The notes under the pieces: model-generated
Database searches by the model: none
What the model saw: the letters and a program-made list of their open reading frames with translations, nothing else
What the model was told of the DNA's origin: nothing
Part shown: positions 23,780 to 31,550 of the stretch, in pieces
How positions within the stretch are numbered: position 1 is the first letter of the stretch
How the letters are laid out: each line of letters begins with the position of its first letter
NCBI GenBank assembly: GCA_009781045.1
Contig: WQYW01000021.1
Location: forward strand, 1-42,137
Source of the DNA: Alphaproteobacteria bacterium
Lineage (GTDB): Bacteria; Pseudomonadota; Alphaproteobacteria; Rhizobiales; Xanthobacteraceae
Reading direction: 5' to 3'
DNA: 42,137 bases
Translations under genes and position numbers: made by a program

Positions 23780-25567
23780 ATGTTCTCGCAGGTCACGCGC
23801 AGGGTCGATCTCAGGGCATCCAGCCGGGTCCTGATCCACATCCGGGCCCTGTTGCGCAGCAATGAATTCTATCTGATCCCGCTGGCGCTGGTGATCGGCA
23901 GCGCTGCGGGGGCGATGGTGACCCTGATGTCGGCGATCGCCCAGCGTGCGCATATGGTGATCTTCGGCATCAGCATTGATATCCATCTTTCCGCGACCGA
24001 CTTTGTCAGTCCGTGGGCGGCGCTGACAGCACTGCCGCTGGGCGGGCTGGTGCTGGGCATCATGGAATGGACCCGGCGGCGCTGGAAGATCTCCAGTGCC
24101 ACCGACCCGATCGAGGCCAATGCGCTGCGGGGCGGGCACATGTCGCTGCGCGACAGTGCGGTGGTGTCGGCGCAGACGCTGATTTCCAACGGCTGCGGGG
24201 CGTCGGTCGGACTTGAGGCCGGCTATACCCAGATCGGTTCGGGCATCGCCTCGGTGCTGGGCCGGTTTCTCAATCTGCGGCGCAATGATTTGCGGCTGAT
24301 GGTCGGCTGCGGCGCCGCCGCCGCCATTGCCGGGGCCTTCGGCGCCCCGATCACCGGCGCGTTCTACGCCTGCGAGCTGATCGTCGGTGTCTATTCGGTT
24401 GCCAGTGCCGCACCGATCCTGGCGGCGTCGCTGGCCGGAGCGCTGACCGCAGAGTGGCTGGGTGGGGCGATCTATTCGCTGGAGGTATCGCGTGTCAACG
24501 GGGTGGGGGTTGAACAATATCTGGCGCTGATCATTCTGGCGCTCATCACCGGTGCCGTCGGCATTGCCGTGATGCGCAGCTCATCGACATTCGAGCGTGC
24601 CTTTGCCTGGCTGCCGGTGTGGGTCCGCCCGGTGATCGGAGGGCTCATCGTCGGGGCCTTCGCGCTCGTCACCCCGCAGGTGCTTGGCGCCGGCCACGGC
24701 GCCATGCTGCTCGATCTGCGCGAGGACATGACGCTCACTCTGATCGGCATCATCATTGCCCTGAAACTCACGTCCTGCCTGATCTCGCTGGCCTCGGGCT
24801 TTCGCGGCGGTCTGTTTTTCGCATCCCTGTTTGTCGGCAGCCTGATCGGAAAATTCTTCGCTGCGGTGCTGGTGCTGATCAATCCCGCCTTCGTGGTGGA
24901 TCCGGTGGTGGCGATGCTGACGGGGATGGCGACGCTGGGCGTTGCCATCGTCGGCGGGCCGCTGACGATGTCCTTCCTGGTCCTGGAGATGACCCGCAAT
25001 GTCGACGTAACCGCAGTGGTTCTCGCCGGCAGCATCGTGACCTCGATCTGGGTCCGCTTCATGTTCGGGCATTCCTTTTCAACATGGCGTCTGCATCTCA
25101 GGGGGGAGACCATTCGCAGCGCCAACGATGTCGGCTGGCTGCGCAGTCTCACGGTCAAACGCATGATGCGCAGCGATGCAGGCACGGTGCCGGCGACCAC
25201 CACCATCGCCGCGACCCGGGCTGAGTTCGAGCTGGGTTCTCGCCGCGGCATCGTGCTGGTCAATAATCAGGATGAATATATCGGTCTGGTGATGCTGCCG
25301 GAGCTGTTTTCCGGTGACCTCGACAGCATCGCCGAAGACATCCAGGTCATTGAGCTGGCCCGTTTTACCGATACCGTGCTGCTGCCGGACATGAATGTGA
25401 AGACCGCGATGGCGGTGTTCGATGAGGCGGAGGCGGAAATGCTGGCGGTGGTTGAATCGGCCGACAGCCGCAAGGTCATCGGCTTTCTCAACGAATCCTT
25501 TGCCCGGCGCCGCTATGTCGAAGAGATCGACAAGGCAACGCGCGGTGTGCTGGGGGCGCTGTCGTGA
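23780..25567 (+). CDS. ClC-family chloride channel/antiporter with C-terminal CBS domains
   Basis: A 595-aa protein: an N-terminal ClC membrane domain (about residues 25-430) and a cytoplasmic CBS pair (about 455-580, beginning MRSDAGTVPATTT). Family features are GCGASVGLEAGYTQIGSG, in which the Glu matches the gating glutamate of the GxEGP-type motif, GAFGAPITGAFYACEL, and SLASGFRGGLFFASLF. The CBS domains suggest regulation by adenosine nucleotides. Whether it is a channel or a Cl-/H+ antiporter cannot be read from sequence. ATG 23780 is preferred over the longer ORF, though the ribosome-binding site is weak. Confidence 0.93.
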   Translation: MFSQVTRRVDLRASSRVLIHIRALLRSNEFYLIPLALVIGSAAGAMVTLMSAIAQRAHMVIFGISIDIHLSATDFVSPWAALTALPLGGLVLGIMEWTRRRWKISSATDPIEANALRGGHMSLRDSAVVSAQTLISNGCGASVGLEAGYTQIGSGIASVLGRFLNLRRNDLRLMVGCGAAAAIAGAFGAPITGAFYACELIVGVYSVASAAPILAASLAGALTAEWLGGAIYSLEVSRVNGVGVEQYLALIILALITGAVGIAVMRSSSTFERAFAWLPVWVRPVIGGLIVGAFALVTPQVLGAGHGAMLLDLREDMTLTLIGIIIALKLTSCLISLASGFRGGLFFASLFVGSLIGKFFAAVLVLINPAFVVDPVVAMLTGMATLGVAIVGGPLTMSFLVLEMTRNVDVTAVVLAGSIVTSIWVRFMFGHSFSTWRLHLRGETIRSANDVGWLRSLTVKRMMRSDAGTVPATTTIAATRAEFELGSRRGIVLVNNQDEYIGLVMLPELFSGDLDSIAEDIQVIELARFTDTVLLPDMNVKTAMAVFDEAEAEMLAVVESADSRKVIGFLNESFARRRYVEEIDKATRGVLGALS

Positions 25568-25721
25568 GCACTGGCCGGTAAGACTCCCGGGGAGCCGGGC
25601 AGGCCGGGGGGAGCGAAAAGGGCGAAAAGCAAAGGCGGAGCAAAGACAAAACCGGGCAGGAAGCGCCCGGCAGGCCTTGAAAGCCGGTGCCCTCAAGGCT
25701 GCAGCCTCACATTTTCCGTCT

Positions 25722-25739
25722 CAAATTTGTCACAATTTG
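25722..25739. promoter_or_regulatory. AT-rich palindrome upstream of the coiled-coil gene
   Basis: CAAATT-TGTCAC-AATTTG is an inverted repeat in an otherwise GC-rich gap, overlapping a perfect -35-like TTGACA (25737-25742). No good -10 box lies at 17 bp. It could be an operator for the gene at 25843. Confidence 0.35.
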
Positions 25740-25842
25740 ACATTGTTTTGGCCACGTGGGGTTGGCGACTATCGCGCTTGCGGATACTGCCTCTTCAGCG
25801 TCGCCTTTGGCGCGACAGGGGCGTGAATCTGAAGGAATTGTC

Positions 25843-26577
25843 ATGAGTTTTGTGCCAGAATCATCCCCTCACGACCAAGCCGAACACCCGGTACATTCCG
25901 ATGACGAGCTTGCACATGCCTATGAAAAGGTGAGGAGCGCGAGCGAGCAGCTGTCGCTTGCCAATCAGGGATTCTCCAGGATGGAGCGTGCGCCGGTATA
26001 CAGGAAAGAGCGTCGTGACCGTGTCGGGCTGCGGGGCTTCATCGGTCTGGTCCTGGCCGGGGTGGTCTGCACCGCGACCGCGCTGGCCTCGCAGTCGTCG
26101 GTGGGCGACTCGATGCGGGAGATGATTGCGGTCGTGCCGCCGCAGGCGGCCGAGGCGCGGGTGGCAGCGCCGGTGGTGGCCCAGAACCAGGCCGCCGATC
26201 CCAGCTATCCGACCCTGAGCGAACCATCGCCGGCAGTGAAGGACCAGTTTGCCAAGGTCAGCGGGGATGTCGCCAATCTTGAGCGCGCGATCGAGGAACT
26301 GCGGTCGAATCAGGAACAGATGAAGGCTGCGGCCGATCAGTTGAGTGAGGCCAACGCCAGAATGGCGGACCAGATCAAAACGGATCAGGAACAGATCGCC
26401 CACCTGATGGCCCGCTTCCCGGAGAAGCCGCCCGCACCGGCAGCGGCTCGCCCACGGTCGGCCGCGGCCTCGCGAGCGGTCGCGGCCCGGCCTGCAGGAG
26501 CGGCCCCGGCTGCACGGCCCCACCCGGTGCAGCGCCCGCAGCAGCCGGGTGCGGCTGCGGCTGCGGCGCCACGCTGA
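25843..26577 (+). CDS. Membrane-anchored coiled-coil protein of unknown function
   Basis: A 244-aa protein with a ~65-residue cytoplasmic N-terminus and one transmembrane helix (GFIGLVLAGVVCTATALA). A periplasmic Ala-rich spacer and a coiled coil of about 50 residues follow (FAKVSGDVANLERAIEELRS, continuing through DQLSEANARMADQIKTDQE). It ends in an Ala/Pro/Arg-rich tail of ~55 residues. Proteins of this architecture are common in Bradyrhizobium relatives, but no function is known to me. ATG 25843 has GAAGGA at 25831-25836; the upstream in-frame ATG 25756 lacks one. Confidence 0.8.
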   Translation: MSFVPESSPHDQAEHPVHSDDELAHAYEKVRSASEQLSLANQGFSRMERAPVYRKERRDRVGLRGFIGLVLAGVVCTATALASQSSVGDSMREMIAVVPPQAAEARVAAPVVAQNQAADPSYPTLSEPSPAVKDQFAKVSGDVANLERAIEELRSNQEQMKAAADQLSEANARMADQIKTDQEQIAHLMARFPEKPPAPAAARPRSAAASRAVAARPAGAAPAARPHPVQRPQQPGAAAAAAPR

Positions 26578-26943
26578 GACCACGTCTGGCGCCACGGGGA
26601 TCCCAACCGGGACAGATATTCGGGACGGTCGTGGCTTGATCGCAGTCAAACCACAGATTATCGCCAGGGTCGCCGCTTTTGAGGCCCGGAAATCCGGGGG
26701 GCCCCCGGCAGAACCGGCCGGGCGAGGTTGCCGGGACAGGGAGGAGCCAGTCGCGGTGCCATTCAGGCTCTTTGTCTTGCGCCTGACGTGAATGGCGACA
26801 GGGAGACGGATTTTTTCGCGGGGGGTGCCCAGGGCTTTCGGTTACGGACGGTTGACGGTTGCTATTCCTGCCTTGATCAGGCAAGGCAGGCGGTGTGCCG
26901 TGCTGCGGTCCGGAGACGGCAGGTTTGGGCTGGATTGCGTGCA
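26578..26943. other. Intergenic region before the pseudo-caspase gene
   Basis: 366 bp. The pseudo-caspase ORF is open back to 26728, but the added residues lack features and would bury the signal peptide. No repeats or terminators with U-runs were seen. Confidence 0.35.
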
Positions 26944-28383
26944 ATGAACATTCGCTGTTTCTTCCTTCTGCTCTCGATGCTCCTGGTTGGGATGACCGGG
27001 CCATCTTATGCTGGAGGTGAGCGTTTTGCGCTTGTGATCGGCAATGCCGCCTATCCTGATGCCGAAGCCCCGCTCAAGGAGCCGGTCAACGACGCCAAAG
27101 CGCTCAGTGAGGCATTGAAGCGCAACGGATTCACCGTCGATCTCGGCGTCAATCTGGGCGGCGATGCCATGCGCAAGGCCTTCGACCACTTCTATGACAA
27201 GGTTACCAAAGGCTCCGTGGCGCTGGTGTTTTTCTCGGGTTACGGCATCCAGTCGGGACGCCAGAGTTTTATGATCCCGATCGACGCCAAAATCTGGAAG
27301 GACAAGGACGTCCGCAGCGACGGCATAAGCCTGGAAAGCGTGCTGACCGAACTCAATAACCGCCGTGCCGGGGTCAAGGTGGCGCTGATCGATGCCTCCA
27401 GGCGCAATCCCTATGAACGTCGTTTCCGCGATGCTTCGACCGGCCTGGCTCCCGTTGACGCGCCGAGCAATTCGCTGGTGATGTATTCCACCGCCACCAA
27501 TACCGTCAGTCCTGACAGGGGCGGCGATCGTGGTTTGTTCGTCCAGCAGCTCCTGCGCGAGATCGGAGCCCCGGTGACCGCGGTTGAGGTCTTTGAGCGC
27601 ACCAAGCTTGGCGTCATCCGTGCCTCCGACCAGGCGCAGACGCCGGTCTATGTGTCGTCGCTGCAGGACGAATTTTCGTTTGCGCCACGGGTCAACAATC
27701 CGCCCCAGAACCCGCCGCCCCTGCAATATCCGGACAACCGGCCCACCACCAACACCACCACCACCAACACGGGTGGCAGCGCCCAGTCCTCGATGAGCGG
27801 GAACCAGTCCTCAATGGGCGGGAACCAGACCCCGATCATAACCGAGGAGCCCACCGAGACACGGCCGGTCGAACCGAATTACAGCGACGACGACCCGGAG
27901 ATCGCCAGGCTGACCGCGCAGATCGAGCGCGACGGCAATGACTTCACCGCGCTCTACCGTCGAGGCCAGCTCTTTGCCCAGAAAAAGGCCTATGCCGCGG
28001 CACTGAGGGATTTTGACCGGGTGCTGCGCACACGGCCCAACGATGTCGAGGCGCTCAACAACCGCTGCTGGATTCATACCGTGATCGATCAGTTGGCGGA
28101 CGCCCGCAAGGACTGCAACAATGCGTTGCGGTTGCGCCCGAATTTCGCCGATGCCCTCGACAGCCGCGGTCTGCTCAATCTCAAGTCCAACATGCCACGG
28201 CGGGCGATTGTCGATTTCACCGGGGCGCTGCAGCTCAACCCCAATCTGGCGACCTCGCTTTATGGCCGTGGTCTGGCGCTCAAGCGCACCGGTGCGGCGG
28301 CCCGGGGGGCGGTGGATATTGCCAACGCCAAGACCAGGGATCCGAATATCGAGCAGGAATATGCCGATTATGGGGTGCATTAG
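26944..28383 (+). CDS. Secreted caspase-like (peptidase C14) pseudoenzyme with TPR repeats
   Basis: A 479-aa protein: signal peptide (MNIRCFFLLLSMLLVGMTGPSYA), caspase p20-like domain (about residues 26-240), Thr/Ser/Asn/Pro-rich linker (about 245-310) and TPRs (about 330-470, e.g. FTALYRRGQLFAQKKAYAAA). The fold markers RFALVIGNAAY, LKEPVNDAKALSEAL and the strand before each catalytic position are present. The catalytic His of the usual GHG is Tyr100 (FFSGYGIQ), and the catalytic Cys of DACR is Ser152 (LIDASRRNP). Proteolysis is therefore not expected. Such Tyr/Ser variants are a recognised subclass of prokaryotic caspase homologues without known function. ATG 26944 gives a clean signal peptide. 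Confidence 0.9.
   Translation: MNIRCFFLLLSMLLVGMTGPSYAGGERFALVIGNAAYPDAEAPLKEPVNDAKALSEALKRNGFTVDLGVNLGGDAMRKAFDHFYDKVTKGSVALVFFSGYGIQSGRQSFMIPIDAKIWKDKDVRSDGISLESVLTELNNRRAGVKVALIDASRRNPYERRFRDASTGLAPVDAPSNSLVMYSTATNTVSPDRGGDRGLFVQQLLREIGAPVTAVEVFERTKLGVIRASDQAQTPVYVSSLQDEFSFAPRVNNPPQNPPPLQYPDNRPTTNTTTTNTGGSAQSSMSGNQSSMGGNQTPIITEEPTETRPVEPNYSDDDPEIARLTAQIERDGNDFTALYRRGQLFAQKKAYAAALRDFDRVLRTRPNDVEALNNRCWIHTVIDQLADARKDCNNALRLRPNFADALDSRGLLNLKSNMPRRAIVDFTGALQLNPNLATSLYGRGLALKRTGAAARGAVDIANAKTRDPNIEQEYADYGVH
27784..27825 (+). repeat. 21-bp tandem duplication in the pseudo-caspase linker
   Basis: Two adjacent 21-bp units (27784-27804 and 27805-27825) differ at 2 bases and encode QSSMSGN and QSSMGGN. 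They extend the flexible linker in frame. Confidence 0.85.
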
Positions 28384-28499
28384 AGATCCGGGGGGCGGTC
28401 GGCTTGCAGCCTTTGGCGATGTCCGCATCGGCCCGGATCCGACTGGAGCCGGGGGATGCGAAACCTCTGTCGCTGGCCGCTGAAAAGATTTGATGAACC

Positions 28500-28584
28500 T
28501 GGTGCCCCTGGCCGGAATCGAACCAGCACTCCTTGCGGAACTCGATTTTGAGTCGAGCGCGTCTACCAGTTCCGCCACAGGGGC
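28500..28584 (-). tRNA. tRNA-Leu (anticodon CAA)
   Basis: On the minus strand the sequence starts GCCCCTGTGGCGGAACTGG and folds as a class II tRNA. The acceptor stem is GCCCCTG (28578-28584) with CAGGGGC (28504-28510). The anticodon loop is CTCAAAA with anticodon CAA, followed by a long variable arm, the GGTTCGATTCC T-arm, discriminator A and an encoded CCA (28500-28502). It reads UUG leucine codons. Confidence 0.96.
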
Positions 28585-28726
28585 CATCGTGACCGGCCGG
28601 GTAAGCCAAACGTCACGAAGCGGCTGAACTATAGCGACGGCACCGGCGGGGTCAACCCGCAGCCGGGCCGGGAGATCGGGCAGGCTGGATCGCGGGTGAA
28701 GAGATCCGCAAAAACTTCAAGAGGGT

Positions 28727-29272
28727 GTGGTGACGACAGGTTTGCGAATGCCTTCTGGCAGTCCCGCTCTGGCCGCGCTGCTGGCGCTCAGCGCGGTCGC
28801 GCTCGCAGCAGTCTGCGGCGCCCTGTTCTTTCAGTTCGTGGTCGGGATCGCGCCCTGTCCGTTATGTTACATGCAGCGCTGGGCCTATTATTTCGTCATC
28901 CCCTGCGGCCTGCTGGGGATGCTGCTGCGGCGTGCCGCCGGCGCGCCGGACAGGCTCATCCGGGGGCTGCTGCTGGTGATCCTGCTGGCGGTGCTCGCCA
29001 ATGCCGGTCTCGGCATCTACCATTCCGGCGTCGAATGGGGCTTCTGGCCGGGACCCGCGGAGTGCTCGGGGCCGATGCCCCAGCTCGGCTCGGTGAAAGA
29101 CATGCTGGCAAATCTCGATCGGGTCAAAGTGGTGCGCTGTGACGAGGTGCAGTGGCGCGACCCGGTACTTGGACTGTCGCTGGCGGGCTATAACGTTCTG
29201 CTCTCGCTCACGATGGCAATCGTCGCGGTCTGGGGACTGTTGGCGCCAGCGCCGCCGCCGAAGCCCCTGTGA
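28727..29272 (+). CDS. dsbB: Disulfide bond formation protein B (DsbB family)
   Basis: A ~181-aa inner-membrane protein with four helices that passes electrons from DsbA to quinones. The first redox pair is in CPLCYMQRWAYY; the second is formed by the Cys of AECSGP and the Cys of VRCDEV in the second periplasmic loop. The length fits. Start is uncertain: GTG 28727, GTG 28730 (after GAGGG) or ATG 28748 are in frame. It is convergent with the AbrB-family gene. No dsbA is in the window. Confidence 0.92.
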   Translation: MVTTGLRMPSGSPALAALLALSAVALAAVCGALFFQFVVGIAPCPLCYMQRWAYYFVIPCGLLGMLLRRAAGAPDRLIRGLLLVILLAVLANAGLGIYHSGVEWGFWPGPAECSGPMPQLGSVKDMLANLDRVKVVRCDEVQWRDPVLGLSLAGYNVLLSLTMAIVAVWGLLAPAPPPKPL

Positions 29273-29338
29273 GGTGGGCCGCGGCGCCTGTCTCGGCGCG
29301 GCCACCGGCCCGCGGCGTTGCCGGATTGCAGTGATTTT

Positions 29339-30460
29339 TCAGCCACCTGGAGTTTCTTCATCGGCCTTGAGAGATGGGCTGTGGGGTGGTTTTTTGCCAG
29401 GTCCGAAGAGGCGGACGATGCCGGGTGTGGCCAGCGTGACATAGATGAAACGCGTGAGGTGATGGACGCCGACGAAAATCGGGTCGATATGCAGGGTCAG
29501 GGCCAGCGCCAGCATGACATCCATTGCCCCTGGAGCGAAGGCTACCGCGAGGTCGGAAAAACGGACATCGGTGAAGCGCATGACCAGCGCGACCGCGACT
29601 GAGGTAATTGCGATCGCCACCGCGAAGGAGCCCAGAGCGGCGCGGACATGACGGCTCAGCGTTGCCATCCTCATGCGTGCAAAGCTGCAGCCGATCAGGG
29701 CGCCGACGCCGATCAGCGCCATGCCACGCAGCCATTGCGGCAGCGTGCCTTCGATCCAGCCGGCGCCATGGAGGATGCCGGACGAAATCATGGCACCGAA
29801 CATACAGCTGGCGGGAAAGCGGATCAGACGCAGCGGCAGCGACAGCGCCACCGCGGCGAGAAGCAGGATCAGAATATCGCGCAATCCCGCCGCGGGCCCA
29901 GCCAGTGCCCCGGAGGCGGCCGGACTGACGCCGGCCAGCGCCAGCACCATCGGCAGCGCGGCTGCCAGGATGATCACGCGCATGGTCTGGACTACGGCTA
30001 TTCCCGCCACATCGGCACCGCTCTCGACCGCCATGATGGTGATCTGCGACAGCGCCCCGGGGCTGCCGGCGAGCAGCGCCGAGACCCGGTCCCAGTGGTG
30101 GACGCGCTGGAGATACCAGCCTGAACCCAGAGTGGAGCAGAAGGTGGAGAGCGCCAGCAGCAGGATGGTGCGGGGATAGGCGCTGATCTGTTCAAGCAGA
30201 TGGCGTGACACCACAGAGCCCAGCGAGATGCCGAGCAGGAGCAGCACGGACTGCGACAGGGCAGGCGGCAGCGCCAGACGGCGGCCTCCGATTGCCACCG
30301 TCGCCACCGCGATCATGGCGCCGGAAATCAGTCCGCCGGGGAGATGGGCAAAGAGAAAGAACAGGCCGCCGGTGCTGGCAAGAACCAGGGTCTCGACCAC
30401 GGGCTGGATCGCGGCACGGGGCGGACGGGAAAAGAACAGGGCGGCAAGCTGCGGTTTCAC
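29339..30460 (-). CDS. AbrB-family (PF05145) membrane protein
   Basis: A 373-aa polytopic membrane protein (about ten hydrophobic helices) with the duplicated AbrB/ammonia-monooxygenase-like repeat: LPGGLISGAMIAVATVAIGG and GSPGALSQITIMA in the first half, FPASCMFGAMISSGILHG and FAPGAMDVMLALA in the second. Databases often label it AbrB family transcriptional regulator, but this is a naming accident; the sequence is a transporter-like protein unrelated to DNA-binding AbrB. The substrate is unknown. The start is GTG (30458-30460). The 5' neighbour is divergent. Confidence 0.9.
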   Translation of the reverse strand: MKPQLAALFFSRPPRAAIQPVVETLVLASTGGLFFLFAHLPGGLISGAMIAVATVAIGGRRLALPPALSQSVLLLLGISLGSVVSRHLLEQISAYPRTILLLALSTFCSTLGSGWYLQRVHHWDRVSALLAGSPGALSQITIMAVESGADVAGIAVVQTMRVIILAAALPMVLALAGVSPAASGALAGPAAGLRDILILLLAAVALSLPLRLIRFPASCMFGAMISSGILHGAGWIEGTLPQWLRGMALIGVGALIGCSFARMRMATLSRHVRAALGSFAVAIAITSVAVALVMRFTDVRFSDLAVAFAPGAMDVMLALALTLHIDPIFVGVHHLTRFIYVTLATPGIVRLFGPGKKPPHSPSLKADEETPGG

Positions 30461-30737
30461 GCCCGCAGTCTAGCGGGAAATTGCGGTTGCCGGGGCCGGA
30501 AATCGCATGCTTTCAGGTGATTCGTGATGGAAAGGGGATCCCTGTGGGCTCCGGCGGGACTCCTCATACTATTCACGGGCCATTCATGGGCGCTGGCACA
30601 AGAGGCTGGCTGAGCCTTGGCGTCCGCGGCTTTCGTTCCGGCAGGAAATCGGCTGGGGGGCCGGAACGTCGCTGGACCCAAGGCTTCACGCAACACGCCT
30701 GGCGCTCCCCAGGAAGCCGGGCAAGGAGACCAAGAGA

Positions 30738-31328
30738 ATGACCATGAAGGCGAAACTGTTCGGTGCGGTTATGCTGTCGGGCGTGATGGCGGTGGTCGCA
30801 GGGGCGCCGGTGCAGGCGCTGACGATGAAAGAGTGCAGCGTCAAGTATGACGCAGCAAAGAAGGCGGGAAACACCGCCAAGTGGAATGACTTCCGCAAGG
30901 CCGAATGCGGCGCGGATGCGCCTGCTGCCGCTGCGCCTGCTGCCGCTGCACCTGCCGCCGAGGCCAAGCCCGCAGCGACCCCCAAGGGGAAAGCGAAAGA
31001 GGGCAAAGCGAAAGAGGCTGCACCGGCAGCTGCACCGGCGGCTACAGCGCCTCCTGCACCTGCCGCGGCGGAACCCAAAGCGGCGACCCGCAAGAGCGCA
31101 GCTCCAGCTCCTGCTCCTGCCCCTGCGGCCGCGCCAGCAGCTGCCGGCAATGCCGTCTTCCCCACCGCGGTCAATGCCAAATACGCCTCCGAAAGCGCTG
31201 GCAAGGCCCGGATGCATACCTGTCTCGACCAGTATAATGCCAACAAGGATAACGGCGGCAATGGCGGGATGAAGTGGATCCAGAAGGGCGGCGGCTATTA
31301 CAGCGAATGCAACACGCGCCTGAAGTAG
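30738..31328 (+). CDS. Small secreted Ala/Pro-rich protein with PsiF-like N-terminal segment
   Basis: A 196-aa protein with a signal peptide (MTMKAKLFGAVMLSGVMAVVAGAPVQA). A short PsiF-like segment follows (MKECSVKYDAAKKAG, WNDFRKAEC), then a low-complexity Ala/Pro/Lys linker of ~80 residues and a conserved-looking C-terminal domain (NAVFPTAVNAKYASESAGKA, MHTCLDQYNANK, GYYSECNTRLK). Four cysteines could form two disulfides in the periplasm. ATG 30738 has AGGAGA (30722-30727) upstream. Function unknown. A bidirectional terminator separates it from isocitrate lyase. Confidence 0.85.
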   Translation: MTMKAKLFGAVMLSGVMAVVAGAPVQALTMKECSVKYDAAKKAGNTAKWNDFRKAECGADAPAAAAPAAAAPAAEAKPAATPKGKAKEGKAKEAAPAAAPAATAPPAPAAAEPKAATRKSAAPAPAPAPAAAPAAAGNAVFPTAVNAKYASESAGKARMHTCLDQYNANKDNGGNGGMKWIQKGGGYYSECNTRLK

Positions 31329-31449
31329 CGGTTTGAGCCTCGATCCCTGGTGCGAGGCGGGCGCCGTCCTGAAAGGCGCGCCTCGCATCCGGATTGCGGA
31401 GGATCCGACAGCCGGGCCCGTCCCCTCAAAAAGGGGCTCTGTCGAAAAG

Positions 31450-31492
31450 AAACGACGCCGCGAGGGGGGAAGCCGCCCGCGGCGTCGTTTTT
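31450..31492. terminator. Bidirectional intrinsic terminator
   Basis: AAACGACGCCGCG (31450-31462) pairs perfectly with CGCGGCGTCGTTT (31478-31490), followed by TT on the plus strand and preceded by A-rich sequence (AAAAG). It can terminate both the secreted-protein gene and aceA. Confidence 0.9.
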
Positions 31493-31508
31493 GTATGTAA
31501 GGAAAGGC

Positions 31509-31538
31509 GAAGGCACGCCTTTTTGAAGGCGTGCCTTC
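31509..31538 (-). terminator. Second hairpin downstream of aceA
   Basis: GAAGGCACGCCTT (31509-31521) and AAGGCGTGCCTTC (31526-31538) form a perfect 13-bp stem with a TTTG loop, 13 bp after the aceA stop. It is followed on the minus strand by GCCTTTCC. Confidence 0.7.
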
Positions 31539-31550
31539 CGCCCCTTGTGA

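Noticed and set aside
29339..30460. DNA-binding AbrB regulator
   Set aside because: The sequence is a polytopic membrane protein; the regulator label comes from an unrelated gene sharing the name.
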